Origin: Atrichornis clamosus
Lineage: Eukaryota > Chordata > Aves > Passeriformes > Menuridae
NCBI GenBank assembly: GCA_013400975.1
Contig: WBMZ01003276.1
Span: forward strand, 105,153-169,152
DNA length: 64,000 nucleotides
Reading direction: 5' to 3'
Notes under the pieces: generated by a model
Told to the model about the DNA's origin: nothing
Seen by the model: only the letters and a program-made list of their open reading frames with translations
Databases searched by the model: none
Shown: positions 1 to 13,832 of the stretch, piece by piece
Layout of the letters: each line of letters begins with the position of its first letter
How positions within the stretch are numbered: the first letter of the stretch is position 1
Program-made: the position numbers and the translations under genes

Positions 1-3000
1 GACTCCTGGGCTGTCTCATAGAAACCAAGCAGCTCGACTCTTCAGGAGTCTTTCAAGTGACATTGAAGTGGATTCATGGAAATCCAGTAAGAGGCATTGT
101 TCTTATTTCTGTTGGAGAGGTGGCTTGCCGTTCCCTTTAGAAAGAGATTATAATAACCAGCATTGTGGTGAAAAGTCAAATACAAAAAGTGAAAACTTTG
201 GTATAAAATCTACCCTTATACTAAAATAGCTGATTTATATCAACAAAATCCTGGCCAATTCTCTGTTAAGTCCTAAAACTTCCTGTTATTATCCATATCC
301 CTGTACCTTCATACCATGGTGCAGATGATGCAATATGCAAAATCACCAGCTGTTCACATATTTATAGAGTACTTAAGCTAAGTGAATTGAGGATGGGGTG
401 TACTTTTTTACCTTGAAATTCATCTATGTTTCTTTCGCCCCTCTTCGCCCAACTTCATACCTCTTAAAGTTCATCACATTTATCCTGATGAAAAAGAACT
501 AAAGAGAGAAATTAGACCTGTAAATACCTACTGAACATAACTTCCTGGGAAGCAGATGGAATTATATATGTTATTGTATGACTAGAGCTGACTTCTGCTT
601 AGAGGATCTGACTCCTTAGTTGTCAGAGACAAGTAAAGAGTGCCTTTCAAGTGGTCTTTCCATTTTTTTTTCTCATAGGCAGAAATAAAAAGCCCCTTTC
701 CTCTTCCTAGACCTCAATAGGTCTTCTACTACCTCAAGAGATCTTTCACCATGTGAGAGGGTTTGTAGTTGTCCAGAGGAGTCCTCATCCCTGAAAGAAC
801 AGGGAATCTCCACCACTTTTAAGACACTTTTAGTTCAGGAAAATCAGATTCAGTATGTTATTGCTGGTCCTGGGCCAGGAAGAACTGCATCTCCCTTTGT
901 GCCCCTCATCTGTGCCTGGGTCAGCAGCCTTGAGGTGCTGGTGTGCTTACTTCTCCCATCTTGGAGACAAATGCCAGAAGATGACTGTAAAGCATGGTCA
1001 AATTCCCTTTCTGTACCCTTTGTTTCTTCAAAGGTCTCCTGTGCCTGTTGTCATCTTTGGTACATGCTGGGGTTTCGCTGGGACTGGTAGCAATTATTGT
1101 ACATCTGTCCTAGGAGAAGTCTCCCACCAGTGTAATAAAGACATGGACTGCTTAATGTCGCCCGGAGAGCTCTGGACAGTCCTTCTCTATGACAACATAT
1201 TGCCATTGTTTGTTAGGAGCCTTAAATTTGTGAGAGGGGGCAGTACTATATTAATGGTTACGCAATAAGTAATAAATGCCTCGGTGTGACTAGTTCCTTT
1301 CTGCTACCTCTGTCATGCTGAAATTATATTTGGGAATGTCACACTTCCAAAAGGTTTGATCAATAAAATGTTGTCCCAAGTTTTATGACAGCTGGTAGCC
1401 AGTTGAAGCCAGAGAGAAGTGCAAGTTATATTATCCAGTGTCTCAGGATGATTGGGCTGGAGGAGAAATGGACTACTTGCAAAATCCACCCCCAGACTGA
1501 CAAAATTTAGAATCATTTTTGGTGCTCACCCACCCTTTGGCTTAAGGAGGTATTGCAAGACCCTCCCTGGTGGTAACTTAAATATGACCTCATTACAGTG
1601 AAATGTTAGCACAGACAGTAGTTGTAGTAGTCCTGTAACGATAACTCAGTAGTCTGAAAATTTCCTTTGGGTATCTCACACAGAACACTTCAAAAGCTGA
1701 GGCATGTCATTCTCAGTATTAAGCAATAATTTGAAATACTGCAGATCCAGATGCTGACTTCCCACTGAATTCATAGTAAATCACATGCATTTGTACTGTC
1801 TAAGTCTGGGCAAACAGCTCTCACACAAGGAAACAAGTTATGCTCAAGTCTGCATAAACAAACCCACACACCAAGCTTATTTCACGAAGCAAAAGTTGAC
1901 TCTTTAACACAGGTGGGGCGATCCGACTGTTGACATCCCTACACAGAGACCAAAATAAGGCTATGCTTCATTGTTGTGGAAAGTCATAAAGTCTTCACTA
2001 CAGTCTTTCAACCATCATCCATCTGGTTGGTGTTTCATGGTTTGCATTCCTACAGAAAGTGGTTTTGAGTGAGGGTCACAAGCGACCCTTGTGTTTTTTC
2101 ACAAGCAACTTACAAAGTGCCTGCCACACATTTGGACAGTGCATGGACGTGGACGATAAGGTTCATGACTCCATGAAGGGAGTGCTGGAGGAGGATCATC
2201 AGAAATCAGGTGGATCTCAAGCTGTTGGAGCCCATCACTAGCCTGAGCAGACCCCATGAAATAGCCTAAACTAAGGTTTCCCATCTGCTCCAGGCTTGGC
2301 ATCTGCTTTACTGCATGACAAAACCGAGGACATGACACCATTTTGCTTCTGTGATTCTACAGTGATTCTCTCATGTTTTAAATAAACTTTTGACTTCTGT
2401 CCAAATGCAGTAACTGGGAGGAAAAGAAAAACTAGAACTGCTTGCAAACACATGAAGTAGGTGATAAATGGATGTGGTCTGCATGATATTACATGGTAAC
2501 TTAGCTTGTATACATCATAACTTTTCAATCTTTTCTTGAACTAGTGGGATTGACTTTTGGAATGCATTTTTTTAAAGACTAATAGTAATTTTTCTATGAT
2601 GAGGAATAGACCACCCACAACAAATTTGTTCCTGCTCATCACAGTCCAACTTCTCATATGCAGCTTGATAATTTTTCAGCAATCAACCTGGAATACTACC
2701 TGAACATCTGAAAAAAGCATCTGATTCCAAAACATGTGAAAGTCTTCAGCATGCAAATAATTGAGAGCTCCTCTACAAAATGCTTCAAAGGCCCTAATTC
2801 TTCCCACTGCTTTGAAATGAGGTTGTATGTCCCAGACTGCTCTGATCTGTGGGTTCCCACTCTGAGAGAGTTCCCATAGAGCAGGTGCCTGTTGGTCATA
2901 CTCTCATGGCTTTTCATGAAAGCACCTTTTGTCATTGTAGGAAAGGATTTTAGAGAAAATTATTGATGTATGAGAAGAAACTCCTTTACTGTAGCTACCA

Positions 3001-5727
3001 ACCATGTAAATGGAGAAGGTGAAGCCTAAAACTCCATGGAGGCTGTTGAAAGTTTAAGCCTGGTATATCCACACATATTTTTGCGGGGAGGAAGACACTT
3101 GCCCTGAGCTCTGACTGTTCTCATACACATTTTTTCTCATCTGGGCAGATTTTCTGGGGTTTGTCACCACACTGGTGTAGCCACGTGTTTCCTGACTGGC
3201 TTGCAGTGAGGTGAAATGAAGCCTGAGTCTGCCAGCAAAACATTGTGTAGACATGGCTTTTGATGTGTTCCTGAGCCACGTGTAGCATTTTCCAGCATAA
3301 GGAATGTGGAACAGCAAGTTTTATGACATCTGGTTGTGCAAATGTTACCCCAGATTGAACACTGACTCCTATCCAAAATTATAATCTCATTTTGTGGGCT
3401 GCACTTATTTAGGATCTGTATCTCCAATGCTTGAGTGTTTCCCTCACAGTTTGCATTTGCCTATTCAAAATAGATGGTGCCTTGCATGGATACTCATGAA
3501 AACAGTTGATTTGCAGGTGGAAATGAATTACTCCTAATAACTGGAAATAATGAGAAAAATGAGGAATCACAGCAAAGCTGATATTCTTGTGTTAAAGGTC
3601 TTGTAAATAAAACAAAGGAAAGAAGTAGCAGCATATGTACTAGGGCTGTTTATTTTCCCCAAGTTATGGAATGGTTTCTTGTCTGAGCAACATCTCTGCC
3701 AAATGTCTCATGAAGAGCTTTGTTGTGACATAAGTTGAAGTTGAGAAAAATTGGTATGGTTATAGGCATTTTGATCTGTCATGAACTGTGTCTGCATAGT
3801 GACTGGACTGTACTCTCTACAATAAAGTGCACATGTCAATGCCCACAAGTTAATACAGACTAGGGAAGAAGGAATAGACTAAAAAAAAGCTGTGAAAATT
3901 TTGGAAAAGGACCTGAGCAAGGGGAATCTTCACATGATATCTCTGGGACTTGTGGGTGCTCAGCAGCTTCAAAAAACAGACCACTGATGGTGGTTCTTAA
4001 TATATTGACTTAGTTGCTGAGTTGCAGGCAGAAAAACAGAAGTTCTAGGGGGATCTGGCAGTCTATGCTTATTGGTCCTCCTTGAATGTGTGGCAGGAGA
4101 CATCTAAGCACATGCTCATCATACTGTAAGAGAACTTGGAGGGATAAATAGAGGCATGAAAAAGTTGCTGAAACCTCCAAAGTAATTTTTCTGTTCTTAA
4201 ACAATTGTATATCAGTTCATTTACTCTGAGCAGGACATGGTGTAGGATGGTGTGAATCTGACATGAAAAGCACATGAAACCAGTCAGGAAGAGTTTTGCT
4301 ATCTTGGATATTCCTGGAAGGCCGTGATCATCCTGATATAAAAGTGTACCATTGGGACAGGTACCCAGGAAAATCCTGGGAATAGTTCAGGTGTAGTATC
4401 TTGTCCTAAAAGTGCTGTGTCATGTGAGTACCAATACCTCTCATCTTGCTGATGAAGTGTGCAAGAACAAAGGGTACCCCACTGCCCCTCCCAAACTCAA
4501 CAGCTGCTACTTGGAAGAGGCTTTTTTCCCCCATAATTGGTATTAGATGATGATGATGCCACAGGCTTTGAAATATTGGAAGCCAGCACTGATCACGCTT
4601 ACAGATAGCTGAACAATGCAGTGCAATGTAAACTAGGCAAACAAATCCATCTGGGTTGCCAGAGAAGGCAGAGAAAAGCTCTAATCTTCTAGAAGCAGCT
4701 GTTGGCCAAGCTGACATTGAAAGGCATTATTTTTAAAATGAAAGCTTCTGTGTGGGTGATGAAAGCTGCTGCATTTCTTGCTTTGGACTAGAAGCACTTG
4801 TCAGTAGCCCAGACAGAGATCAAAATTATTGAATGTTGCAGAGCAAGCGTGATAAGCAGGACCCTCTTCAGTGGGTAATGGATTCCTGTCCAGGCTGGGA
4901 CATGATGGGTTTTGCCAGGAATATCTGCTTACTGGGGCAGGGTGGGAGCAGCTCTGAGCCAGGGCAGGACAGCTGATGGTGCACCTGATCTGGCTGAGGG
5001 TCAGGCTGTGGTATACATCCTGCCTCACATGCTCACCAGACTGAATTAGGCAAGAGGCAGGTTTCCCAATCTGGTTCCTCCTGGACAAGTCCCAAAGCGT
5101 GGGGAAGTTTAGAGTCAGACTTTTTAGCCCATGCCAAGTCCTAGGGTGGACCTTGTCAGGATGTTGAGGTGAGAAAAACCTTCCTCAGGTAGCTGCAGCC
5201 TGTGGCAGGAAACAAGTAATGGCAAGAGTCTGGATGTGCCATTCATGTAAACCAAGTCACATCAGTCAAGGCAACTTTATTTCAGGACAAATAGGTCAAA
5301 CATAGGGGTTTGCCAATATAATATTGTAAAGGTAGAGGAAAAAGCCCCCAAAGCCTGAAATTACATGATCGTACTGTCAAGTCTCTTTAGAGAAGTAGTA
5401 GTGCCTGAAAACTTCATTTTAAAAAAAAAGAGAAAAGAAATAGAATAATTTCATTTATGAGGACAGCATTGTTAGTATCAACAAACTGTGGGTTTTCATC
5501 CAGGATGAGATGATACAGCTCAAATGTGGAAGAGCAAAGGAGAAGAGATCTCCCGTGCAGTCAGTGCTCTCAGGAGGTTGGTGGTAGCTTACCAACAGCA
5601 TTAGCAGTGGGTGAAATAGTTGTAATTTGTATTGGTTTTAACAATCTGTGATGCCTGAGGGATGCTACAAAGATGCGTATTTTTCTTTTGTGCACGGTGA
5701 CTGACAGAGAGAAAAAAGCCACCCCTA
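1..5727. other. Intergenic, no gene recognised
   Basis: AT-rich unique sequence. The longest open frame is 137 codons at 855-1268 and resembles nothing I know. An octamer ATGCAAAT lies at 2751-2758. No exon of MBOAT1, the neighbour expected on this side of ID4, is recognised. Confidence 0.7.
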
Positions 5728-5858
5728 CCAGGATAAGTAGCATCATTATCCATGCTGCAGACAGGGACACTGGACCACAGAGGGGTTTGCTCAGAGCTGT
5801 GGAGTCACAGTAGGGCTGTCAGGTGTTAGCAGGGGTCAGGACCCAGGCCTTCTTCACA
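5728..5858 (-). mobile_element. MIR-type SINE relic
   Basis: Read on the plus strand, this follows the reverse complement of the MIR core in order: CATCATTATCCATGCTGCAG, GGGACACTGGACCACAGAGG, GGTTTGCTCAGAG, GTCACAGTAG, then GGGTCAGGACCCAGGCCTTC. The order and spacing fit MIR well for such an old element. Confidence 0.65.
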
Positions 5859-7064
5859 GAGAAGGGACAGGCCTTGGAGCATGCTGCCCCAGGGTCAGGT
5901 GTGAGCAGTTAGCAGTTCCCCCTGTACATGGCAACCAATGAAGGAGTAATCTTGACTTAAGGCTTCTAGGCTTGAAGGCTGGAAGGAGGAGAATAATATC
6001 CAGGGTTAGTGCTAAGCCCCCTCTCTGAAAGCAAGTTGTCCTTTGGGCATTGGTGCTGGTGATTGCTTGGCAGAGCAAACATGGGAACAGAGGAGAAAGC
6101 AAAACGTTTCATTATCCACGTTGCCAAAGAGTTGAAAGAATTTGACAGGGAGACTTGTTTAGCTGCAAAACCATATAGACCATATTGTCTAAATACATTT
6201 TGTTTTCCTGTTAAACTCCATTTATAAGACTGACAAGAAGACTAATAAAATCTACTAAGAACAAGGATGGTAATTTAGCACTCAGAGAGTGAGAGAGAGG
6301 AGCTTTACCTGAGGAATGACTGTGCTGCTCTCATGTCTTCAAGCCATGCCTGAAGCACAGATATTTCTTCTGATGAATTATGAGCCTGCACAGAAGGGTT
6401 TTTTTTTCTATCACTTTTTTCTTCTGGACAACATCTACTGCCTGTGTTCTGTGGCTTTTCATGCAAAGTTGTTGCCAGCCAGCTTTACAGAGAAAAGTTA
6501 AAAGGTTCAGTATGTACAGCCATGTTCTGTGAGATGAAAAACAAAGGAGCCCACATTCAAAGGTTACTTTCTGAATAGGCCTCTCCTCAGTTTGCACTGG
6601 TTTGGGGTGGCTTCCATCACAACCTTGTCAGTCAAATATGAGATGTCTTGTTTTAAAATCTGTGTCCACCAACAGACATGCATAGGTCTAATCTGTCAAT
6701 CATCTGCTTGTCAATGGCCAGTCAATGCACTGCACCTTCAGGTGCAACCTAAAATAGGGTCAAAGCACAAAACACAACCACACTTTCACCAGCCTTGTTC
6801 TTTCTTATTTGCTTTGGTCTTTCATTTTTTCCACAAAATTTTTGAAGAAGAAAAAGGGTGCATTTTTAATGAACATTTAAAAAACTAGTTCAATATTCTT
6901 ATTTAAACATGTCAATATGTGAATAGTGGAAGACAAGAGGGAAAACCACCAAATAAATGAAAACCAAAATTCAAAATATAGTTTTGTGAAATGACTCAGA
7001 CTTGAGATTTATATAGTTATATTTTGGTGTCCAGAATTTTCTGAGATCAGCCTTTATCTTAATA
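5859..7064. other. Intergenic, nothing recognised
   Basis: Unique AT-rich sequence between two ancient repeat relics, with only short, unrecognised open frames. Confidence 0.7.
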
Positions 7065-7252
7065 GTTCCTGCCCAGTGCTGCTATGTGAGGTGAACCTGT
7101 GTGTGGTTAAACAGCTGCTGTACTCCGACCAGAGGTGGAAGCATTTCCATGATGGTCTGAAAAGAACTAGTGTACAGCATTTGTACAGCTCTTTGGGGAT
7201 CTTTCTGGATGAAAGGCGCTATTATACGGGTAAGATCATTATCATTATCATG
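7065..7252 (+). mobile_element. Ancient SINE/LINE relic with L2-type 3' tail
   Basis: The segment CAGAGGTGGAAGCATTT, then CTCTTTGGGGATC, TTCTGGATGAAAGGCGCTAT and a short ATC/ATT triplet tail matches the 3' tail shared by old amniote L2-clade LINEs and the SINEs they mobilised. The element points to the plus strand. The exact family (AmnSINE-like, MIR3-like or an L2/L3 end) cannot be fixed by eye, and the left boundary is uncertain. Confidence 0.68.
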
Positions 7253-7563
7253 AAAAACCTTCTCAAGGAAGCAATTCCACCTTCTGCTTCTGACACCTCA
7301 TTTCTCTGTTGTCTCAGGAGCCTCTTTTGTATCTCCTAGGAGTGTCAGTTCACATCTTAATCTCTTTGTATGTAATCTCATTACAGATAATCCCATTTGC
7401 TAGAGATGTCAGTACTTCTCCACCATGTGAGGAAGGATTTCCACACCGCTCATTTTGTAACTGAACCCAGCTGCATTCGCTGTACAAATCAAACTGGTTG
7501 TGCCTGGAATCTCTCCTAGGTTAGGTTTGCTGTGGACAGGGAAATTCAAGGGAGGAAGAAAGC

Positions 7564-7766
7564 AAGGAAGGAAAAAAGGAGGAGAGGAAGAAAGGAAGAA
7601 AAAAAAAAAGAAAAGAAGGAAGGAAGGAAAGGAAGGAAGGAAGGGAAGAAAGAAAAAAAGAAAGGAGGAAGAAAGGAAAGAAGAAAGAAAGAAGGAAAGA
7701 AAAAAAGAAAGGAGGAAGAAAGGAAGAAAAAAAAAAGGAAAGAAAAAAAGAAGAAAGGAAAGAAGA
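7564..7766 (+). repeat. Homopurine (GGAA/GAAA) low-complexity tract, 203 nt
   Basis: Every base in this interval on the plus strand is A or G, in irregular GGAA, GAAA, AGGAGG and poly-A units. Flanking sequence extends the purine bias left to 7546 with a single C at 7563. All six frames are open for long distances only because neither strand can form stop codons easily here. The Lys/Arg/Glu-rich and Phe/Ser/Leu-rich translations are not genes. Confidence 0.97.
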
Positions 7767-10700
7767 CTCCTTTCTGCAAATAATATCCAATAATTTTTTT
7801 TATCCATTTCATTGTTTACATGAGAGAGGAATTTTCCCTTAAAAAAAATTCCTAGTTTATAAAAAAATGATGATAAAAGAAGTTGGGAAGTTACTTTCGC
7901 AGCCATCCATCTTCAGTCAGGTCTGCCTGGTAGAGGCAGATGCACTGCAGCTTTCCCCACTTTGATTTCTTATCTTTTAGTAACTCTTGTCAATTAAGGA
8001 GGATATAGTCTACTCTCAATTCATTAAGTGCACCACAATTGTCAGTTAGTGACAGGCTCAGGGGAGGCCAGGACTAAGTAAACATAGGGGATAAATTATA
8101 CAAGAAGAGCGCAGTTTGGAGAAAAATGAGCCCCCCTTTATATGACATGTTTACCCTTAAAATCTTGAGTAAGCTACTATCGTTGATAAAAGTCCAAACC
8201 CTTATATTCTTAAAGGCAAGAGTGGGGAAAAAAAAGCAGTTGCTCTCCTTTGACGGTTTGAAAAAAGAAAAGATGTTTGTACCACTCACTGACTGGCTAA
8301 TGAATAATCAGATTTCACAGCTTGAGTGCTGGGGTGGTAATTTGGTTGCACGCCATGCTCCAAATCCATGGAATAGTGCTTCATTAATGTGAAGACCTGT
8401 ATAATCAAACAATTAGCAGTCTCTCTGCTGCTAAAGCAGCTTTTCATCAGCATATATACTTCGTTGTAAGATGAGTCTCAAATTACTGGATCTGACAGCA
8501 ACTAGTCTTTTACTAAATCACAGCAGTAGTAAAGTAGGGTGGACAGAACATCCTTTTTAAAACCCATTTCTACATCTGCAAGAGGTTACTTCTGTCCATG
8601 CTACATGCCATAAATAACTATCATCAGGAAGGCCGTAACATTATAGGTGAACAGAAATCGCACTTAACATGAGTAAATCCCAGATTAGATTTTTCTTTAA
8701 CTGAATATTTAGGTGTCATAAACTAGCAGTAATATGATGCTACTTTTTACTTCACCTACTTCTTGTTTGTCTTCCAGGAAGGAAGATGAGACTTCTACCC
8801 TTATTCCAGGGCCTGAATGTCACCCTTTTCCTTTCATAGTACAGGGTTTAACTGTACAGGCAGAAGGAAGCACCACAAGTTTCAAGTTTTTCTATACTTT
8901 GACTTTGGATTGGTTAAGGTCCAAGGGCAATTGTCCTCTGCTCTCCAGTTCATTTGCCAACATCACAGCTAGGGAAGAGAAGGTTGAAAATGTGAGGTTG
9001 AGTCCAGACTGCAGCATTAATCTTCGCATATGGATATGTCTCCTACATATTTCAAGCTCAGAAAGCCCTGGTGCATAGAGCCTCTTATGCCTTTCATCTC
9101 TGTGCCAGCTTGGGGTGTGGTTGGCACCTTCCAGGGGACAGAAGCATTGATATGGGCCTGAGCAACTGCTCGTGCACCTGCTGCCACTGGCCTGGTGGAC
9201 AATGGAGCTGTTTGTTGGAAGGATGGGATGATGCATAGGAGCAGAGTAAGCTAGCAAAGAATACAGGACAATAAAGTCATTTGTGTATGGATGGTTTAGT
9301 ACAGCATTCCTTTCCTTAATTCCAGACAAGTAAGACTTCATATTATTTATTTATGTACATGCTACATGGCTTTTTTGTTTCCTTTCATACTGCCTTGATT
9401 CTTCTGGAAATGAAGGGAGCACCAGTGGGTTTGCTCTGCTCTGTGGCCCAGCAGGTGCTAGCTGCCGAGCGTACTGGAAACATCCAGAGAGTGTTTATGA
9501 TGTTGGCAAAGGCATGGCACCAGAACCTTAGCTTGTGTGAGACAGCGCAATGAAGTTCATTTTTGTCAGCTAGACATTGATCCATCACATTTATGATCTA
9601 ATCAGCAATAGCTGATTTATGGTGAAACAGTGCTGACTGTTTTCATGACTGCAGTGTTTTATTTGGTTTTCTTTTCTTTCCTGTTTGTCAAAAATAAAAC
9701 CTAAATAGTGCTGTACCGGTGTCAGGACCCAAATGTTGAAGTGAAACTCACTGACAGCTGAAAGGATCAGTAGCTCAAAGTACCTGTTAGTCTGCCCTAC
9801 CTGAACAGGTGTTTTCTAAATATCAGATATAGTAGTGATGATGAGTTCAGTTCACTCTAGAGAAGGTTTTCTTCAATAACAATCTTAAAACCTGACCATT
9901 TCAGAAAAGATGAAAGGAGAGGTCTCCTGCTTTCCATATCTGTGTCAGTCCAATAACAACTTGAGAAGTGTGTGCTGCAGAGGTCATCCTGTTTGTATTA
10001 TCAGAAAGAGGGAGACAGAAAGTGGAAAAGGTCAAAATATCCCTCAAGCTGACTACCTGGTTTTTGAGCAAGAGCTGTGAGGTACTAGCACATAACAGCT
10101 TTTAATACAGCTGACCTCCACCAGCATTTTCACCCAAGCTGTGATCTCCTTTTGACTTCCAAGTCTCTGTAATCACTGAATTCAGAAAATCTGCCACACT
10201 TCAGTGGTTGTTTGTTGATCCGGGAACTGCCCTCACTGTCAGGAGCACAACTGAACAGAAGACAGGACCCAGCACAGGATTTGTCCCCTGCTTCTTGCTT
10301 GTATGTGCTGTCACTGACTCATAAGGGGCACCCCTGAGTGAAAATGGGTAAGTGTCTACAAAAACGAAACCTCAAACTAAACAAGCAGCTAATATTTTTC
10401 TTTTCATTTTTTAGTAGTATGATTTACCTTAGTGCTTCTCTCCTTTCCAGTGCACACCAAACATCTCTCTAGCCATTCCTCTGCCATTGTCTACGTAAAG
10501 AACTGCACAAATAAATATATGCATTTCAGAGGATGAGGTTGGTTGGTTTGAAAGTATTAATGCCTGGATTTAAAAAATAAAAAAATAAAAAAATTCCAGC
10601 ATGTAGCTTTGAAATGCTGATGATTTTAAAAATCTTTGTAATGGTACAATTTGTGAGGTCACATGCAGCGTTCTCTTCATTGTCCCAAACAGAGGAAACA

Positions 10701-13324
10701 GAGTCCATTGCTAAACACTAAATATGCTCATCAATTTTCTTAGTCATTCATTTGGCTTATAACAATTTGGATATATATGCTGAAATGTATGAATCCATTC
10801 ATAAAGCTGTTGTTGCTTTGTGAAATGATGTTGTGACACATTTCCTCCAGAAACTGTTCTTTGCCCAATCCTTGCCTAAAAACCAATTAGGAATACTTTT
10901 CCATTGGATTCCTTTACAAATGTCCTCGATTATTTCCTTCATGGAAATAATCCAGAAAGGGCTCTAATCCACCTGGGAAGAGGGCCCCTGTTCTGGGACA
11001 AGCTCTCTCCAGTCTCACTAACAGAGGGGAGGTGGTGGCACCGTCAAGCCCAACCCTTACCCAGGCGCTGTCCTGCAGGGGATGGCAGTCCATCACTGGT
11101 GCTCTTCACCAGAAGCCCCACTCAGGACAACTGGTCCTGCCTACATTTTCAGGGGTTTTCTACAGCCTAGCCATGAGAAGAGGGTAGAGCTCTGACCACC
11201 TGCTGACAGGCTACAATGCCATGGGCTCTGGCAGGGGTAGCATTTATCTTCACAAGGACAGAGGGTGAAAGAGGCTCAGGAAATTCATAAGGAGGAGTAA
11301 GCTTTAACAAATGCCCTAGAGGAACTAGGCATAAAGTCTCCTCACAGGGGTCATGTGCCTACATCTCACCAGTGCTTTTATAATCTTACCCTTAAGCCAC
11401 TTGCTTGATCTCAGGTTCACCCTCCCTCCCTGCAAACCCATGCAAGAGAAAAAAAACAAGAAAGAAAAAACACCAGCAGAAACACAATCAAAGCAGGGAG
11501 GCAATGACTATGTTTTCTCCTTGCTTGTGGAAATAGTGGGTGTCCCAAAGTAGCAGGGGATGCAAACCCCTGCCAGGGGATTCCAGCTGCAGGAGGAAAG
11601 CAGAATCAGCACCTTGCACCTGCTGCAATGTTTTCTGTTTCAGAATGCTGTTCCTTGATGCAGCAACACACACTGCAAGTGTGACACTCTCTAGATGCAG
11701 TAAAATGTGAGAATTTATAGAATAATATTACATACACACATACACACCCTTACCATTTTCAACGACATATTTTTTACCATGAATTGTATTTTTTTGTCTA
11801 TGCATTCCTTGGCTCCAAAATTTCTTTTCCTTGCCCCTGCCCCCACCATACCCTATGTTCTGCAAATGTTTCTGTGTGCTTTCTAGTACAAGTGTTTCTG
11901 CCAGTGTAACTCTTGGAATAAGAAAACCAAACTCCAGTAGCAGTAGGAGACAAATAACATGAAATAACTGATATGTAAGTGCTGCAGGAATAGGGCCAAA
12001 AGGAATGAAAATATTCGTATGATATTTTTGCATGAAACTTGGATTGTAAATAAATAAATGGATATACGTGAAAAAATCAATCATAGACTATAGTAGACTG
12101 ATCACAACAAATACAACAGCTCTAAAAAGAATGTGGTCCAATACTCATATTAAATGAGTTTAATTTGTTGTTGATTTCTAAATAATAATAATATTATTTT
12201 CAGGACTAATTATTTAAACTCTGACAATTCAAAATAAATTAACTCCACCCCACCTTTTAATAAATATATTAATTTTACCCTATATTTTGAAAAACAGTTT
12301 CATTTTCTTTTTCTTTCTGTTTCATAAAACTTGTGTTTTAACAAATCACTGCCATGAGCTAACCCAGATCTGAATCCAGCAAATACTCTCAACATTATCC
12401 TTCTCTGTTCACATATATTTGAAGTAAATTACATCAAATTGTATTTGAAATACCAAACTGGCATTAATGGAAGCTTCTTTTGCTCCAGGCACCATTTTAA
12501 AATAGATGAGCATAAAAATGCAGTCTGCATCATTAAGTTTATATGAAACTAGTGAGAATAAAAATCACCATGTAAGTTCTAATAAGATGTGTTTTTCATT
12601 CCAGTTTAATAACCCAAGACTATATTCATCTTCCAGTATAATAAATATACTGAAAGGAATTCATTCTTTTGTGTTTTTTAACATGTTGAGGGTATCAGAA
12701 GATGGAGTTTTCTGGGAAGCTGGGTGAAGAAAATTCTTTAATATGGCAGTGCGGAGTATTATTATCATAAATAATTAATGTGCACAGCAGAAGAAAGCCT
12801 AGCTTCATTAATAATTCTTATTTTTAGTTGGCATAAGCTAGAGGTGCTGTATCTTCTTTCATCCGATCTATGTCAATTTCCTCAATTTAAATTTACTAGA
12901 TGTAAAAATTTTAAAGGTATGCTACATTTTGCAGTAGATTTTTATTTGTGACTTTTCATTAATATCCTACTGTTAATTCTTACCCGCTCTGATATTTTTA
13001 GTAACAAGCAAAAAAAGAATCAAAAAACCCCCCAGTAGCAGCCAGGCAAGGTAGAGTGGGCATCAGTGTCAGCTCCTTTCATCTTTCATTTCCCTTTGGG
13101 ACCAGTTAAGATGCTTCTTTGATTAGAACCTCAGGAAATATTAAAAAGCTCTTCTGTGAATTTAAACTCATCAAACTTGTCTCTGTTTATTTTTTTGAAT
13201 ACTGAGATAATTCACCTCCCACATTTCAAGAACACAGGTTCCTTACAACACAACTGTGCTCCTCTGATCAGCAAAGTCACTTGTCAACATCGCTGAATCT
13301 CTCTCCTAACAAATGTTAGTGCTT
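7767..13324. other. Intergenic, AT-rich
   Basis: Unique sequence with no recognised exon, RNA gene or repeat family. The stretch 12090-13000 is especially AT-rich and carries many TAAT/ATTA cores, particularly at 12755-12830. Confidence 0.65.
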
Positions 13325-13440
13325 CATTAACGCAGTGCTGGAGTCGGAGCCGCGCCTAAATGTTCCTTATTAGCACAGACGAGGAAGCGAGATGACACTG
13401 TAGATGGCAGCGAGCCTGTCACGAGGTGAGTGCAGGTAGT
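13325..13440. promoter_or_regulatory. Isolated CpG-dense islet, candidate distal element
   Basis: Eight CpGs fall in about 115 bp, in an otherwise AT-rich region. The islet contains TGACA and TGTCA cores (TALE homeodomain type) and ends in GAGGTGAGT, which resembles a splice donor. Nothing supports an exon by itself, and the short open frames are unremarkable. Confidence 0.3.
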
Positions 13441-13832
13441 GCTGGATGAAAACAAAGGAGAACTATGTGACACCTGAAGAAAAAAACAACCACAGGGTGG
13501 GGGGGAAACCATTTTCTCTTGTTGTGAAATATTTGTGGAAAAAAAGAGACTACAACTCTCATTGTGACTTTGGAAAAAACCATACTGTGGAGATGTAATG
13601 TTAACCTGCATTTTGTCTTTTAAACAGAATTGCAAACGTTCTTGTTAATCAGTGCAAATATTAGAGCTGAATGAAAATGGATTTTTTTTTCCCCAATGAA
13701 ACATTTCAAAGGAGAATGTTTGGGGTTTTTTTCTTCCAAGCTGTACTGAGGTGGCTGTGAAAAAAATCCTCATGCTTTTTATACTTTTCTGTCCTTTTTA
13801 ATGGTTTATCTCCTTTTATTTTTCTTGATACC

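Noticed and set aside
1..2000. Possible 3' end of MBOAT1 at the left edge
   Set aside because: Expected from known gene order, but no translated segment resembles MBOAT1 and no exon boundary could be identified.
7409..7906. Lys/Arg/Glu-rich and Phe/Leu/Ser-rich frames up to 165 codons
   Set aside because: They are produced by the homopurine tract at 7564-7766.
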